Assembly (NCBI GenBank): GCA_958437495.1
Contig: CAUBOH010000008.1
Coordinates: forward strand, 15,244 to 79,243
Direction of reading: 5' to 3'
From: an uncultured Collinsella sp.
GTDB lineage: Bacteria; Actinomycetota; Coriobacteriia; Coriobacteriales; Coriobacteriaceae
Length of the DNA: 64,000 bases
The notes under the pieces were generated by a model. It was not told where the DNA came from and made no database searches. It saw only the letters and a list, made by a program, of their open reading frames with translations. The position numbers and the translations under genes were made by a program. This document shows, piece by piece, positions 63,727-64,000 of this stretch; positions within the stretch are counted from its first letter, which is position 1, and each line of letters starts with the position of its first letter.

Positions 63727-64000
63727 GTTGCCGCGACGCGGGTTCGAACCCGTATATATCTATATATAAGAACGCTTGGCGAACAAAACCTGCCTTTTAC
63801 CGACGGGAAACAAATAGCTGACGCTTTTGGAGTAAAGTGGCGCTCCAGAGATGACCGATGCCTCAACATCTATAAACCAGCTGGTCACCGCCAATATCAG
63901 AAGCTGATGCTTCAGTTATAACCTCAGTGACGTGACTGAGGGACCTATTCATTTGTGAACAAAATATGGAGTACCAGATTCCCGCCCCCGGGGCCCCTCC
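63727..64000. other. AT-rich end of the window behind the Lys element
   Basis: After the second inverted T-arm the DNA becomes AT-rich. One frame (about 63770-63921) reads coding-like near its end (FGVKWRSRDDRCLNIYKPAG) and then stops, but has no start or ribosome site. It may be the 3' remnant of a gene from an element that inserted at tRNA-Lys. CCTCAGTGACGTGACTGAGG is a short palindrome at about 63923-63942. Nothing further can be supported before the window ends. Confidence 0.35.

Noticed and set aside
63444..63869. Open frame antisense to tRNA-Lys and its element
   Set aside because: The start and the recognisable peptide derive from the tRNA complement; no coding evidence.

Overview
The window is a high-GC, low-oxygen-gut type actinobacterial chromosome segment, most likely from Collinsella or a close Coriobacteriia relative. 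This rests on gene content, on the sortase-anchored surface proteins and on the dnaA-region layout. It is an inference, because there is no 16S gene here. The window spans the likely replication origin.

Layout. (1) Bases 125-10100, minus strand: an ABC exporter and a membrane protein, then rpsF-ssb-rpsR-rplI-dnaB-purA-purD-nudix in the usual conserved order. (2) 10.4-13.1 kb: two tRNA-Ser genes with a structured repeat behind them, a TRIC-like membrane protein and a beta-helix membrane protein. (3) 13.2-18.7 kb: a sortase-anchored pilin and large adhesin, translationally coupled, plus a relic anchor fragment. (4) 19.1-23.2 kb: typA, small genes, a BFN-domain nuclease and tRNA-Ile/Ala/Ile. (5) 23.2-34.2 kb, minus strand: the replication operon, read as HATPase/winged-helix gene, dnaA, dnaN, recF, dciA, gyrB, gyrA. 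(6) 34.25-34.48 kb: candidate oriC with DnaA boxes of the TTTTCAACA type. (7) 34.5-39.6 kb, plus strand: rpmH-rnpA-yidD-yidC-khpB-rsmG, three parS sites, parA-parB and a small membrane protein. (8) 39.8-50.3 kb: rlmN, ddl, an exonuclease-DinG fusion facing a PafB/PafC-like pair, and a very long M28-fold protein. (9) 50.4-53.8 kb: a thioester-domain adhesin. (10) 54.1-64 kb: tRNA-Gly with a tandem repeat array, purB, a TSCPD protein, a Tat lipoprotein, a two-component system, purC, an M29 aminopeptidase and tRNA-Lys with another repeat.

The genes serve three main jobs: starting replication and segregating the chromosome, making purines (purA, purB, purC, purD), and decorating the surface with covalently anchored adhesins. 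No sortase gene is present in the window.

The most unusual signals are: (a) a family of structured elements sitting just behind tRNA terminators. They begin with an inverted copy of the tRNA T-arm and often end with a direct copy of the tRNA 3' end; behind tRNA-Gly this becomes an array with an exact 132-bp period. (b) A protein with an ATPase domain, a Gln/Pro/Met-rich linker and a winged helix, encoded directly upstream of dnaA. (c) Very long perfect hairpins behind gyrA and the nudix gene. (d) GyrA carrying Phe at the quinolone-resistance serine position. (e) An M28-type protein split by an insert of about 650 residues and lacking most metal ligands.
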